Assembly (NCBI RefSeq): GCF_000313135.1
Contig: NW_004457477.1
Coordinates: 35,505 to 65,880, forward strand
Length of the DNA: 30,376 bases
Reading direction: 5' to 3'
Source of the DNA: Acanthamoeba castellanii str. Neff
Lineage: Eukaryota > Discosea > Longamoebia > Acanthamoebidae
Shown in pieces: positions 1 to 11,280 of this stretch; the first letter of the stretch is position 1; each line of letters begins with the position of its first letter. The position numbers and the translations under genes are program-made. The notes under the pieces are model-generated. The model worked only from the letters and a program-made list of their open reading frames with translations. It was not told the DNA's origin and did not search any database.

Positions 1-33
1 AGAAGAGAGAAGAGAGAAGAGAGAAGAGAGAAG
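1..33. repeat. GAGAA-type simple repeat
   Basis: A purine-only run built from AGAAGAG units opens the window. It lies in the presumed intron or 3' part of the minus-strand SPX-EXS gene. Nothing else is recognisable between here and about position 95. Confidence 0.8.
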
Positions 34-3000
34 TGGTAAATAGACTATAGAGTAAAAGAAGTGGTATTTCGCTACCACGTGCTGGAGCGGGGTATAGCAA
101 ACCGATGAGAGGCATGGCGTAAGGGCGGGACCGCATGCAAATATCGTCGCCGGTCCATGCGTCACTCACAAAGAAGCAGACCGAAAATTGCACATCCTGC
201 AAGGATCAAGGAGAAGTCGATCAATCGAACGCCCTCGGCTTGGACATGTAAAAGCGGCACGTACCTGGAGAAAGATGACCAGCGAGGTCAACTGCGAGGC
301 GAGATAGATGTCTACAAAATTGTCGACCCCGACCACCGGCGACACTATGATCTTGTACACTCTGATGATTTCGGGCGCGAGGCGCACCAGGTCAGTCAGC
401 CTTTCAAGCCCGACAATCAATAACATGAGTCAGCTGTACCGGCGTATCAGCCAATACTTGCACGTAGACTGCTGAACGAGCATCACCAGGACCACCTGCA
501 TGGGCATGCGCGTTGGTTCTGAGGTGAGTATACGCGGTAGAGGCCACCGCACGCATCACACGACACATTTAACGTACGAGTAGACCAAGACAGCCGGGGA
601 ACACCTGGTAGGGGATATCATCCATCCACTCCAGCGGCACCGGACTGATGGCCGAGAGCAGATAACACACCACGAACAGCAGCCACGCGACTGTGAACAC
701 GGCGGCCGATTCCATCACCTGCAGATGGGCTGCGGTTAGTGTACTGGAAAGGCCCCAGAACCCAGAAATGTGAGGCACTGGAGAGAGGCGCTGAACCTGC
801 TGCCATGAAATGTGGGACCGCATGTCGAAGAGGAAGATGAGCGCGTAGCTGACGCGATACTTGGTCCACGTGTACATGTCGATGCCCCAGCACCAGTTGA
901 GGATGATGAGCAGCCACATGCCACGGAACATGATGAACACGTCGTCGGCTCGCTTGTGATCCAGCCCGCTGTTGTCCTTGGCCCCCAAGTAGATGAATAT
1001 CATCGTTATCATCAACAGCAGGACTGTTGACAACCCAGCCGACAAACCTGGCAGTCCCAACGCACATAGGCGCAAACCGAGTGAGAACACGCGATAAACA
1101 ATAATGAAAAATGATAATAATAATAATAATAATACGGCCCGGTACCAAGTCGGAAGGTGGACCATCCAAGCTTCTTCTTCTGCCAGAAGGGGATTCGCAG
1201 CTTCTTCATCGCTTTCTGCCGGCTCCCCTCGGTGAAGCACTCACTGAACACCCGCTCCGTCTCGGCCTTTATGATCAACAGATGTCGCATATCTTGGTGG
1301 CCATGAGATCAGGCAGACATCAGCCATGCAACTCAGCATCAATAGTTGGAGGGAAATGATGTGTAATGAACGAAAGAAGAAGAAGAAGAAGAAGAAGAAG
1401 ACCCTACCGGCGAATCTGTGCTGGGCCTTGATCCTCTTTATATACAGGAGTCGGGTCGTAGTGCCGGTCAGCTGCGCGGGAAAGACAGTTTAGAATAAAA
1501 GAGCCCTCATAATGCTATATACGAAGCTGGATAGGTTAGATACCTTGTCGTGCTTTTTCATGACCTTGTCAAATCCAGACAGGTTCAACTGGACGTCGCG
1601 TCGTGTGGGTGTTATCAGGTCAGTGCCGGCACCATGTGATTTGGACTTGCAAGGAAAGTCTCTGAGCGTTTGGGTGCGCATGCAGTACCTTGCAAAAATT
1701 TTCTAGCAAACAGAGGCCCCGATAGAACTCCTTAAAGGCTTCGACCAGCGACTTGCGGTGGTGTCTTATCGTGGATTTCGTGAACACCATCTTTGTAGCG
1801 CAGCAAGAAGCGGGAGGGGCGTGAGTGATTGGCAAGCTGCGAAAGAGACTGCAGTCACGCTCTCCCGCCATAACAGAAGGAGCATTAATTTGAAGAAGTG
1901 GGGTACGTTATTGTTTGGGAAGACCACGATTTCGTTCTTGCCGCGCTGCGGGGACGTGTCCTTATCGGCAAACTCGCGGAGAGTTTTGGCTCTGCTCATC
2001 AACACATCGGTGAACACCGCTTAGAAAACTGGTAACGATGCATGGGATGGCGGATAAGTGAAGAACCTGGGAAGGAACCACCGCTGCCTCTGGTGCGTTC
2101 GTGGCGTGGAGGGCTCGTCACCGTGCGCTGTAGGTTGACAAGAGTCTCGTTAACTCCCCATGAACCGCCCGAAATACCAGACATTGTGGTTATACAAATA
2201 GAGTACGCGTACGTACGGTCATCGAGGCTCATCCGGACCGTGATGACGTCTTCGGTCTCCGCCGGCGCTGTGTCGCTGCCCTCGCAGGCAGCTGCGCCCT
2301 CGCCCTGCGCTGCAGGGTCGTCCTGGAAGTCGTAGGCCGTCGCCTTGGTCCTGGTGATCATCTTCTTCAGCCGCAGCCGCCGCAGCACCCGGACACCGTA
2401 GAGGATGCGCTCTCGCCGCAGCCGCCGCAAATCGCGTCGGTGCTCCCTGGTCTTCTCCACCGGCGAGAGCGGCGTTGTTCGGAATGCGCGCTGCTTCGTC
2501 TCGCAGCCTGCCGCACTGCTGGTCGTGGTGGTGCTGGGCTTGCGCGAGGTGCTGGCCTCTGCGGCGGCGGCGGCGGCGGCGCTTCGCTTGCGCTCCATCT
2601 GTATGAGCCGAGTCCCTAGCGGTGACGTGGCCTGGCCCTCGATCTGGCCTCCGCCGGCGTTATCGCTCTCAAAGTCTATGTCGTCCTCCAGCTTGTCGTC
2701 GGCCCACTCGTCCTCGGCGACGACGTGGACATCGTTGATGTCCTGCTCGACCTCCTCCTCGACGCTGCCCCGGCTGCTCACAGAGCTCCGCTTTCTGCCG
2801 TCGGAGAGCTCCGACAGCTCGATCTCGACCATGCCATCCGAGTCCGGGTCGACACCCGACCGAGCAAAGCTGACGCTTCGTGTAGGTATGACGCCCGCGC
2901 CGAACTGCCGCTGCTGCTTCGAGCTCTTGCGGCTCATCTGACCTGATCGGTACATGTTTTGCTGCTGCTGCTGCGACTGGGCGAGCCCACGCTTCTTGGA

Positions 3001-3878
3001 CTTGCCCGTGCTGCCGGTGCTGCTGCGCCTGCTGGACTTGTCGATGTTGTCCTGGCTCTGCTCCTCCTCTTCGGCCACGACGGTGGCGTCCTCCTCAGTG
3101 GCATCGCCGAACACCGTCGGGTTGATGTCCCCCATTCGCTCGAACTTGTGGTCGTGCAGCAGCGGATACGCCTGCGGTGTGTATTCTTCGAGCAGTTCCT
3201 GCCAATCCGTCACACCGGTCAAACGTCAGCCAACAGCAGATTCACAACCTCCCATCAAACAGTGCGGTTCGAGGAGGTGAGGTGGGAACCATCTTGATGC
3301 AGTGCTGAAGCAGCTGATAGAATCTCTTGTGGGCAGCCACGAGCTGATCGAGGTAGAACCGCTCCACGGTCTCGAGGTCCTCCTCGAGTAGGTCGTACAG
3401 CTCTCGGTCCTCCTTCATGTTTTCCACCGTGAGCGGCATCTCCTGGAATGCTTCGCCCGCAATGTCTGTTGTGTGCGTGGGTGTGGTGTTGTAGCCAGTC
3501 AGCCTTCAGCCCCACCAGCCCAAGAGTGGTGCGTGTAACTCGTCACTCTAATGATGCATCATGTCCGGACATAAAACCACAAATTTAGGACCGAACACGG
3601 CGACAAGCAGAAGAAGAAGAAGAGCAAGAAGGACAAGAGGTGGAAAAGAGTTGTGGCAGGGCAAGAAGCAGCGCCAGCAAAGAGTTAATAATTATAAAAA
3701 TATTTAAAAAAATGGCGATACCGGAAGGGTCGGGACCTTTGAGCTTCTCGAAGGCGTGGAGGTAGCTCTCGCGAGCGGCGGAGATGCTCTTGAGCTGGCC
3801 CTTCATCATCTTGTAGCGGATGTAGCGGTCGCTCCATTCGGGCACCATGCGCTGCGAAAGCAGCTTCCCGAACTTCAT
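1..3878 (-). CDS. SPX-EXS domain phosphate exporter (SYG1/XPR1-like), 3' end outside window
   Basis: This is a membrane protein of the SYG1/XPR1 family. Known members export phosphate, with the N-terminal SPX domain sensing inositol pyrophosphates. The start at 3878 gives MKFGKLLSQ, the usual SPX opening. Phase-consistent exons: 3722-3878, 3290-3465, 2217-3198, 1907-1989, 1689-1790, 1544-1588, 1408-1471, 1146-1292, 797-1023, 578-718, 440-495, 265-361, then from 196 towards about 98. SPX block three is split over exons 5-7 and includes EAFKEFYRGL and SGFDKVMKKHDK. The EXS part shows FRGMWLLIILNWCWGIDMYTW, TKYRVSY and LASQLTSL, with several hydrophobic segments. At least 759 codons lie before the last exon. 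Exon 3 adds about 300 residues of acidic, Ser-rich and poly-Ala sequence inside SPX, which is unusual. The family call is secure; transport of phosphate specifically is inferred. Confidence 0.88.
1114..1134. repeat. (ATA)n microsatellite in an intron
   Basis: A run of ATA triplets lies in the intron at 1024-1145 of the SPX-EXS gene. Translating through it gives a false hydrophobic segment, so the intron matters for counting membrane spans. Confidence 0.85.
1375..1400. repeat. (GAA)n microsatellite in an intron
   Basis: Uninterrupted GAA triplets lie in the SPX-EXS intron at 1293-1407. On the gene's coding strand they form a CTT pyrimidine tract just downstream of the donor at 1407. Confidence 0.85.
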
Positions 3879-4218
3879 ATCCTCCGCAAGCTGCCGACAA
3901 CAATCTCCTCTCCCTTCGAGGGATTAGCTGAGGCCTCAGCAAAGGCTGATTCGTTTTGCGGGCTTTGCTATTGAAGAATGGCGGACTTCAATAGAGGCGA
4001 ACGCGCCTTCCCAGGAAGGCCCCACGCCACAAGAACCTGACTGCTGGGTGGTGGATCAACACCACAAGAAAAGCGAATAAATAATAATAAAAATAAAAAC
4101 AAGAAACAAGGAAATGCGCGTTTCCCGTCTTCTTTCTCATCTGTTTCAGACACCTACCAAACAAGGACAAAACGTTTGAGTTGCAGAAAGAGAAAAGAAA
4201 TGCGTCGTGGCCACCACA
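3879..4218. other. Intergenic: SPX-EXS upstream region and LYAR 3' flank
   Basis: Both neighbouring genes are on the minus strand, so this 340-bp interval holds the SPX-EXS promoter and the 3' untranslated region of the LYAR-like gene. There is an AT-rich stretch at 4075-4110. I see no convincing TATA element, RNA gene or repeat. Confidence 0.5.
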
Positions 4219-5332
4219 TCAGGACTTGATGAAGTGCTTGAAGGTGCCCTCCTTGGCCTGGGCGGTGAAGTGGGCTTCGAGCTGCTCCTGGATCTTGTGC
4301 GTGAGGAGGGTGCTGACCACCTTTTTTCGGAGCTTCTTCTTCTTCATCTTCTTCTTGTCGTCCTTCTTGAGCACCTCCTTGATGGTCTCCTCCCACGGCA
4401 GCTGTTCAAGGAACTTCTTGATGAGCGCCTCTTCCGTTTCCTTCTTCTCCTCCTCCTTCTTTTCCTTCTTGCTCTTCTTTTTCTCGTCGTCGCTCTCCTT
4501 CTCCTCTTCGATCTTCCTCTTCTTGCTCTCCTTCTTCCTTTCTTTCTTCTTCTCCTCCTTCTCTTCGTTGCGCTTCCTCTTCTTCTGTGACTCCTCCTCC
4601 GCTTCCTTGGCCTTGCTCTCGTCCTTCTTCTCCTCTTGCGGCGCTTCCTGTGTTATATTCTGCTGCGTGGCAGCCGGCTGCTGCTGGGCGCCGCCGTTCT
4701 GCTGCTGGTTCCGTTGCTGGTTCTGCTGTCCCCTTCCCTGTACGATTGTCCCACGCACATAACACAGACGGCACACACGGCACGCAACGCACAGCTCAGT
4801 AAGTCGAAGGCGAAAAGAACAAAGAACGAAGAAGATGAAGAACGAAGCGGCAGTGATGCTGGTCGAGGGCACAAGCTTAGGAGAGGAAGAAGGTTGACAA
4901 AAAAAAAGAGAAAAGGAGAAGACACAGGAGGCCTGTAAGGCGTGCCTTCTTGGGTCCGCGGTAGAGGGCGCCCTGGTACTTCTGCTCCTCCGAAATGCAG
5001 GTGTTATGTGCGCTGTAGCCGTTCCCGCTGAAGGTGGTCAAACAGTCCAGGCACGACACGGTGCCACCACACCTGCAGGTGCAAGATGGAAGCCATGGCC
5101 CACATCGGCCGTCACTTATCTTTAGAATTGATGAAAATCTGGTGAAAAAGAAATAAATAAAAGCAATCCATACCTCCACATGTGGTTGTTCACTTGGTTC
5201 TTCTTGAGCACATCGCCGCTGCGCATTCAAGGAGTGAAAACGAAATGAATGAGGCTAAATCGCGAACCGGCTAAAAAACGAGATTCGCAACGGAAGAGGC
5301 GATTACCAGTTGTTACACGAAAAGCTCACCAT
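4219..5332 (-). CDS. LYAR: LYAR-type zinc-finger nucleolar protein
   Basis: LYAR proteins are nucleolar factors linked to rRNA processing and cell growth; this is family knowledge. Exons 5307-5332, 5174-5218, 4946-5072 and 4219-4737 join to 717 nt, 238 residues, with all phases in agreement. The N-terminus has MVSFSCNNCG, then CGGTVSCLDC and ISEEQKYQG, matching the paired Cys/His zinc fingers of LYAR (residues 1 to about 62). A Gln-rich stretch and a very Lys/Glu-rich basic region follow. The C-terminus has LPWEETIKEVLKK and KKLRKKV, matching the conserved LYAR tail. Intron 3 seems to start with GC (donor GCACGC at 4945-4940): no nearby GT keeps the frame. The gene is divergent from the acylase gene. 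ORFs on the opposite strand here are artefacts of the Lys/Glu-rich codons. Confidence 0.87.
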
Positions 5333-5550
5333 CTTACTTGTAGAGCGTAGAAGAGGCTCTGAAATTCAATTTCAATGAGATCACTGGTCCGCTCCGGAAG
5401 TAATTGAGAACAGTGCGGCTTCACTCGGCAGCTCCGACAGAGCAGCAGAGAAAAGTCCACAGGAAATGGTCTGGAATGCAAAGCACGCGGCGATGATTAA
5501 TAATAAAAAAATGCAATTTTTATCAGCAACGTTTGCCAGACAGATCTCAG
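5333..5550. promoter_or_regulatory. Divergent promoter interval between LYAR-like and acylase genes
   Basis: Only 218 bp separate the two start codons, which face away from each other, so both promoters must lie here or overlap the first exons. The part nearest the acylase is AT-rich (5490-5525). No canonical TATA box is obvious. The assignment rests on geometry alone. Confidence 0.5.
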
Positions 5551-6035
5551 ATGAAGGGCGGAGCGCTGCTGGCCTTGCTGGTGGCGTTGGGGATTGGGGT
5601 GGGCGTCTACTACTTCCGGACGCACGTGTTAGAGGACTCGGCGTGGGAGCACACGCTCGAGCTCGACAGCTCATCAATTCGTCTCAAGCGCAACCCTGCA
5701 AATGGCGGCATATTCGAAATCTATGGCAAGGACCACCTTGATTACGCCCGCGCCTTGGGTACGTCACATAAAGAGGCCGCTTATTATGCTCAGAGTTACT
5801 GGATGGAGATGAGAGCCAGGATGGATTTTCTTTTTCCCAATCTGCTACGCGTAGCGAGGAAGCACCTAAGTGGCTTGTCGCAACGGCGCTGCAGGTTACG
5901 TGCACGCCAAGGACAGGCTGGTGCAGATGGAGCTGCAGCGCCTGGCCGGTCAGGGTCGGCTGAGCGAGGCACTCAAGAGCGACGTCGGGTTAATTGCCGT
6001 GGACACCTACTTCAGGTCCCTCAAGTACGTTGGCG

Positions 6036-6070
<35 letters not shown>

Positions 6071-9000
6071 GCGTACACACCCAAGCGCTGTCTGTCTCAT
6101 CACCCGACTTGGTTGCAGTTTTGTGCAGGACGCACGCGAGGCGGTGCCGAAGTTGGCTGCCGACGCAAAGGCGTTCCTCGATGCCTACTGTCGTGGCGTA
6201 CGCTTGTCTGCTCACACAGTGCCTCCGCAATGGTAGAACGAGCTCACCTCGCGCACTCTGCGCCGTGTGCGCGTGTGCAGGTGAATTTCTACCTCGATGA
6301 ACACAGCAACTTTTGGGAGCAGCCGATAGAGTTCCTCATGATACAGCACAGGTAGGTCAAACACGCTCAAAGTTCCAGAAGAGTGAGGCGCAGCACGGTT
6401 TCAACACTAAGCGACTTTTCTGTCAACGTGCTCGCAGGCCCGAGCCCTGGTCGCCCGAGCACTCGCTCATCACGGCGAAGTTGATGGCTTACGTCGGGCT
6501 TGCCGAAACGCAGGTGAGAGCAGCAGCAGCGTCGCACGTCACAGTCAACACTCAACACTCCGTCTTGCTTGGGTAACTGTGAGCGCAGGGAGAAGTTGAG
6601 AAGCTCATGATGCAGTCCATTAAGAGTGGAGTGTCGATGGACGCTCTGCGCGCCATCTTCCCGACTCAGCTCAAGAACGTGGAGACCGAAGTTGTGGACT
6701 GCATCAAGGAAGCCGACCTACAGATCCCGACCATTCCAGGTAGGCCGCCTTACTGCTGCGATGCAAGATGACGATGACGATGGCGATTAGCACGACTGAT
6801 TCATTAATCGCTACTCACGCAGTGGAAGTCAAGTTCGCGCCATACATTCCGGCGTTCAAGGCGAGCAACAACTGGGTCATTGGTCCCCAGCTCACCAAGT
6901 CTGGTTCTCCCCTGCAGGTTCGTTCGTTGTTGTCATCACCACTTAAATTTTCGTTTCGTATTGCACGGATGGCTGACTGAAGCCCGTATTGATGCGTTCA
7001 GTGCTACGACCCGCATCTGGATATCGCTCGCCTTCCTGCGATTTGGTATGAGTTTGTGTTCCACTACGAGACTCCGGGTATGGCCGCGCTCTTAGATCGG
7101 GGTCTTGTGTAAGCGTGTGTTCCTAACCGATCGTCGCCCCGGTGTAGCGAAGCGATACCTGATGGGTGTGTCAGTTCCCGGCATGCCAGGTACGTCGTCG
7201 AGATCAAGAGTAATTACCAGCATCTCCTAACTGCCGTTGCTTTTTCTTTTCCTCCTATCTACCTATCTACGCCAGGCATCTTCTTTGGGCGAAATAACGA
7301 CGTGACCTTCGGAGTGACCTACGGCTTCATGGACCAGATCGATTTCTTCTTCGAGAGGGTCCAGAACGGCAAGTACCTGCGCGAGGTGGAAACCACCGAT
7401 GAGCAGGGCAATAAGGTAGGGTCTTCAGGCTTCTCAATCAAAGCCGGTTTTGATTGCCCACTCACTCAAACCAATTGCCTGTGGGGCAGGTGGTGCGCCA
7501 AGAGTGGCACGAATTCCAGGTGAGGAAGGAAATCCTCAAGCAAAAGGAGGGCGCCGATGTCGAGCTTGTCTTCTACGAAAACGACAACGGCGTTATCGAG
7601 AGGAAGTCGTACACGGGTCCGCTGCCCGATGGACTGCACTTGACCAGGTGCCTCCGCAAGCTCTTCGTTGGGCATAGTGTTATCGTACTTATCACTGCCA
7701 CTGGCGCTCAATGCAGGAAGTGGGCTTGGCGTGAGTTCGAGGCGAGCGACACCTCCGTCCTATACCCTCCGCCGTCGGACATCAAGACCGTTGCTGAGTT
7801 CCACGACATCGCTCGTAACGTGCCGCTCTCAGCTAACTGGCTGAACGCGGACAGACAAGGTATGGGGGAGGGGAAACACACTCCAAGAGTTACCCTCTTC
7901 TCTAATCATTTTCGTTCACTCCTTGTGTCGCCACAGGCAATATCGGCTACCAGCAAAGCGGCCGCTTGCCTGCACGGGATCCTTCTGTCAACTCGGCTCT
8001 TCCGCTTCTTGGATGGAAGGCCTCGCACAGGTGCGCTCCCCAGCCTCATCGCGTTGGTACATCTACTGAACGCTTGGTGCTCACCTGACCACTGTCACAA
8101 CAACCCCCCAATTTATTCAGATGGAACGGCTCGGTTGACACCAATCAGCTGCTCCAGGTCATCAATCCTGCCAAGGTACTCATCCGACTTAGGACTACGC
8201 ACTGCGTGATCAGGGCCACCGACTCACCGTGATCCACATAATACTTGGCGTGCGTTGTATCTTCATCTGCAAACAGGGGTATCTGGCCACGGCCAATGAC
8301 GACCTGCAGAACCCGGCACCTGGTGCGCCCAAGGCGATCAACTACCACATGGGCTTTTATCGCGTGTCGAGGATCAACGAGTTGATCGAGAACAAGGGCA
8401 AAGACCACCTTGAGACTCCCGACAACGGCAAGCCGACTTGGGACGAAGAAGACATGAAGCGATTCCAGCTCGACGTCTACTCCAAGCAGGGCGAGTACTA
8501 CATGGAGCTGCTCGCGCCCATCCTCAAGGCGAAGCCCAACTGCACGAGCTGCAGGACGCTGCTCGAGTGGGACGGCCGCTTCTCGACGGACAGCGTCGGG
8601 GCGACCGTGTTCACCCAATTCCGTGAGGCCCTGCTGGACAAGCTCTTCGGCGAGAACGTGTTCGCCAAGGACGTGTGGATGCACATGACCCGCGAGTCGG
8701 GCGTCATGCTCGTGTTCCAGTGGTACTTCGACCGCGTCCTCCTGTGGGACATCTTCGAGCGCGAGGGCATCAAGAACGCCTTTTTCGACTTCACCGAGGA
8801 CAACGCCTACATCCGCTACCTGTGGAACGAGTTCCTGGCCGATCACGAGGACGCCACCACCGGCAAGCCGGGCCGCGAGGGCAAGGACGCAGCGGCGCAA
8901 GCGCGCAGGTCCCAGCTTCTGGAGCGCGTGGTCGACGAGTACCTGGTGCCGCGCAACGTGACGCGGGAACGGACCTATGGATCGGATCACGCCATGATGA

Positions 9001-9468
9001 TGAAGAACATCTTCTTCGACGGCAAGCTGCCCGGCTCGGTCGCCCTCGGCCTGGACGTCGGCCCCGTTCCCCTTGCGGGCTCCGGCTCGACCGTCAACCA
9101 GGTGAAGAGCCTGACTTAGTCCATCTTCCCTTATCCTGCACGCATACTGTTTTCGATACTCATGTTTACACCACCTCAGGGCTCGCTCTTCCGCGAGCAG
9201 GGACGCGAGCAGAGCTTCTGTCCGTCGTACCGCTTCATCACCGATCTCGCTCAGGTACGCGCTCGATCCATAAAACCTACGCTCTTGCTCGCGAGAATGC
9301 TTTCTTGCACCGCGCGACGAACTGGGCTGATCAGCCCTGGCGGCTACCCGCACACAGGACTGGGCCTACACCGCTATTCCCGGTGCCATCTCCGGTCGGC
9401 GGTTCTCGGGCCTCTACATGGACTTCTCCTTCTTCCGCGGGCTCTACAAGAAGGTCTCAGCTGCGTAA
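5551..9468 (+). CDS. Penicillin acylase (penicillin amidase) family Ntn-hydrolase
   Basis: Penicillin-amidase-family enzymes hydrolyse amide bonds of acyl compounds after self-cleavage exposes an N-terminal nucleophile. Exons: 5551-5758, 5895-6024, 6119-6197, 6281-6351, 6438-6513, 6589-6739, 6823-6917, 7002-7077, 7148-7189, 7276-7415, 7490-7647, 7717-7859, 7937-8030, 8121-8175, 8277-9101, 9180-9254, 9358-9468; 2529 nt, 842 residues. Residues about 4-22 form a hydrophobic signal sequence or anchor, so it probably enters the secretory/endolysosomal route. The alpha-chain motif is GYVHAKDRLVQMELQRL. The beta-chain start is SNNWVIGPQ with predicted nucleophile Ser253, followed by CYDPHLD and NDVTFGVTYG. 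The C-terminus has CPSYRFITDL. The true substrate is unknown. A GTAAGC at 9465 looks like a splice donor, but it overlaps the TAA where family proteins end. Confidence 0.9.
6038..6069 (+). repeat. (CTG)n trinucleotide repeat in acylase intron 2
   Basis: About ten CTG units lie within the intron at 6025-6118. Read through, they would give a poly-Leu tract, but donor GTACGT and acceptor GGTTGCAG remove them and restore the acylase frame. Confidence 0.85.
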
Positions 9469-9639
9469 GCGACGTCGCTTGCCTCTGCTCGAGCTCACGT
9501 TCCTTTTTACGTTTTCTCCTCTCCCTCGTTCGGTCTTGCTCCGGGCGGCAATCTGTTTGCTGCGGCACAATTTTGGCTTCCACGTGTTCGTTCTTCACAC
9601 TTGGCCGCACGAAGGAAAGAACGAAAGCGACGAGAAAAG

Positions 9640-11080
9640 ATGGAGGGGGGCGGGATGGGGTCGCCGATGACCGAGAAGCGCAGGGCTGGTATCGCCAAGG
9701 TCAAGGAACTCTGGCGCCAGAAGGGCAAGGGTGGCAACGTGGACAAGAAGGCGTGGACCATCTTTCTTTCGTCGGGCCGCTCCTTCGAGGAACTCTTTCT
9801 CGGAGACTCGTCCGACTCCTCCAGCGACGACAACAGCCACCATGACCAGTACTCCGACTCCTGCCCAAATCGATATCCACATTATTTAACGTTATTGATT
9901 AAATAAATATATATTTCTATTTTTGAATGGCAGGTACTGGGACCCGGCGTGGATGAAGGACGAGAACGAGGAGCGCAACCGGAGACGGTGGGAGCGCGAG
10001 GAAAGCCAGCGCGAGCAGGAGTGGCGGCGTAAGCAGGTACCGTTGTTAGGTCCTTACCACCTGCAACCCAATTGGGATCGACGCTGATGATCCCGAACGA
10101 TTGCGTCGTTTTTGTTGCAACAGGAGGAGCGAAAGAGAGCCGAGCGGGAGGCCTTCATGCTGTGGAGCAAGCGATGGGACGAGCGCAATCTCGCCCTGCG
10201 GCAGGGTCGCACACCCCGCGGCCGATCGGCCCCGAAGCCTGCTAAGAACGGAAGCGACGAGCAGCCTGTGCTAGCCACATTCACAGGGGACAGGAGGAAT
10301 GAGAAAACTGACGAGAAGACGAAGAAGAAGCAGGGAAAGAATGAAAGCGAAGGCGACAACGACGAATCTGGGGAGAGGGAGAGCACCCGGGCCAAGCTGT
10401 ACTTCATGTTCGGGGAGTCGTCCGCCGAGGAGGAGGAGAGCGAGGACGAGCGGAGGGAGCAGCGGGAGTGGGCCGAGGAGATCCAGGCGGCCGAACAGCG
10501 CATGGAGCAGGGCCAGAGCGTCGTGGCCAGCAGCTTCAAGCGGCGCAGGGAGCAGTTCTACGAGAACCGGCGCAGCACGAGCGACCTCTCCTCCGGCGAG
10601 ATCGACCTCGTCGACGACGCGCAATCCACCAGCGCCAGTCACGCCAGCCACGTGACCTGCACTAGCACCACGCCCGTGGGCAAGTCCCTGCTGCTGGGGC
10701 ATCAGACGCTCGTGACGTCGGGCAAGCCCACCGGCAGCGACGAGGAGCTCGAATCCACCAAAGGGACGCGAGAAAAGGGGTCTTCTGCGGCGAGGAAGAC
10801 GCCGACCAAGGATGGAGACGAAAAGGGGCTGAGTAAGAAGGTGAAGAAGGGCTCCTTCCGAATGCCCTCCTTCCGCCGGAAGAGCGAAGCGCAGCCACCA
10901 CCAACGCCACTCCCAACAGCGGCGCGGGCGGCGGAGGCCTCGGTCCGCCAGTCCCGCGGCAGTGCGATCTTCGGCCGAAGACAGGCCGGCGGCGACAAGG
11001 TCCAGCTCCAGCACCGCTTCCGGTTACGGCGAGTCCTCTCCAGTGACCACCTTCCCGTACAGGAAGCCTCCGCCACGTAG
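9640..11080 (+). CDS. Charged coiled-coil-like protein of unknown function
   Basis: I do not recognise this gene. Exons 9640-9848, 9934-10036 and 10124-11080 join in phase to 1269 nt, 422 residues. ATG 9640 follows the acylase stop by 171 bp. It opens with Gly/Met, then a basic helix (EKRRAGIAKVKELW), KKAWTIFLSSGRSFEELFLG and a Ser/Asp stretch. Across intron 1 it reads YWDPAWMKDENEE, which fits a conserved aromatic motif. The middle is rich in Glu, Arg and Lys and probably helical, with KLYFMFGESS and two acidic clusters. The C-terminal third is low in complexity and Ser/Lys/Pro-rich, suggesting disorder. No signal peptide or membrane segment is visible. Intron 1 is very AT-rich. The last 40 codons could instead follow another frame through an unseen intron. 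Confidence 0.65.
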
Positions 11081-11280
11081 GGCCGGAGTTGTTTTCTTTC
11101 GCCTATTGGATCCCATTGTAGGATCTTTCTCCAACAACGTCGGACAGCCAACACGTTGCTCCCACTCCAGAACTGATCACCAATTGATATCGCCAGCACC
11201 CACTCGTCTCACTCCAACTACAGAGCCAGAATGACAAAGCCTCCAAGGCCAGATGTGGGCGCTCTGGCTGCCGCACCCGA
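11081..11280. other. Intergenic, 3' flank of the charged-protein gene
   Basis: Two hundred bases lie between the stop at 11080 and the first LRR-pseudogene homology. I see no gene or repeat. Confidence 0.4.

Noticed and set aside
1024..1145. Extra transmembrane segment in the SPX-EXS protein
   Set aside because: It comes from translating an intron with an (ATA)n tract; donor GTACCG and acceptor CAACAG remove it and keep the frame.
4181..4762. Ser/Phe/Leu-rich plus-strand frame resembling a membrane protein
   Set aside because: It is the complement of Lys/Glu repeats in the LYAR-like protein.
6038..6069. Poly-leucine tract in the acylase
   Set aside because: It falls in intron 2; the spliced frame continues with FVQDAREAV.
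8145..9353. 402-codon open frame on the minus strand
   Set aside because: It lies opposite exons of the acylase gene, whose family motifs and splice phases are clear. It is Val/Leu/Arg-rich with no domain, typical of the antisense of GC-rich codons.
10271..11014. 247-codon Leu-rich minus-strand frame
   Set aside because: It is antisense of Glu/Arg/Lys codons of the charged-protein gene; the leucines come from complementing GAG/CAG.
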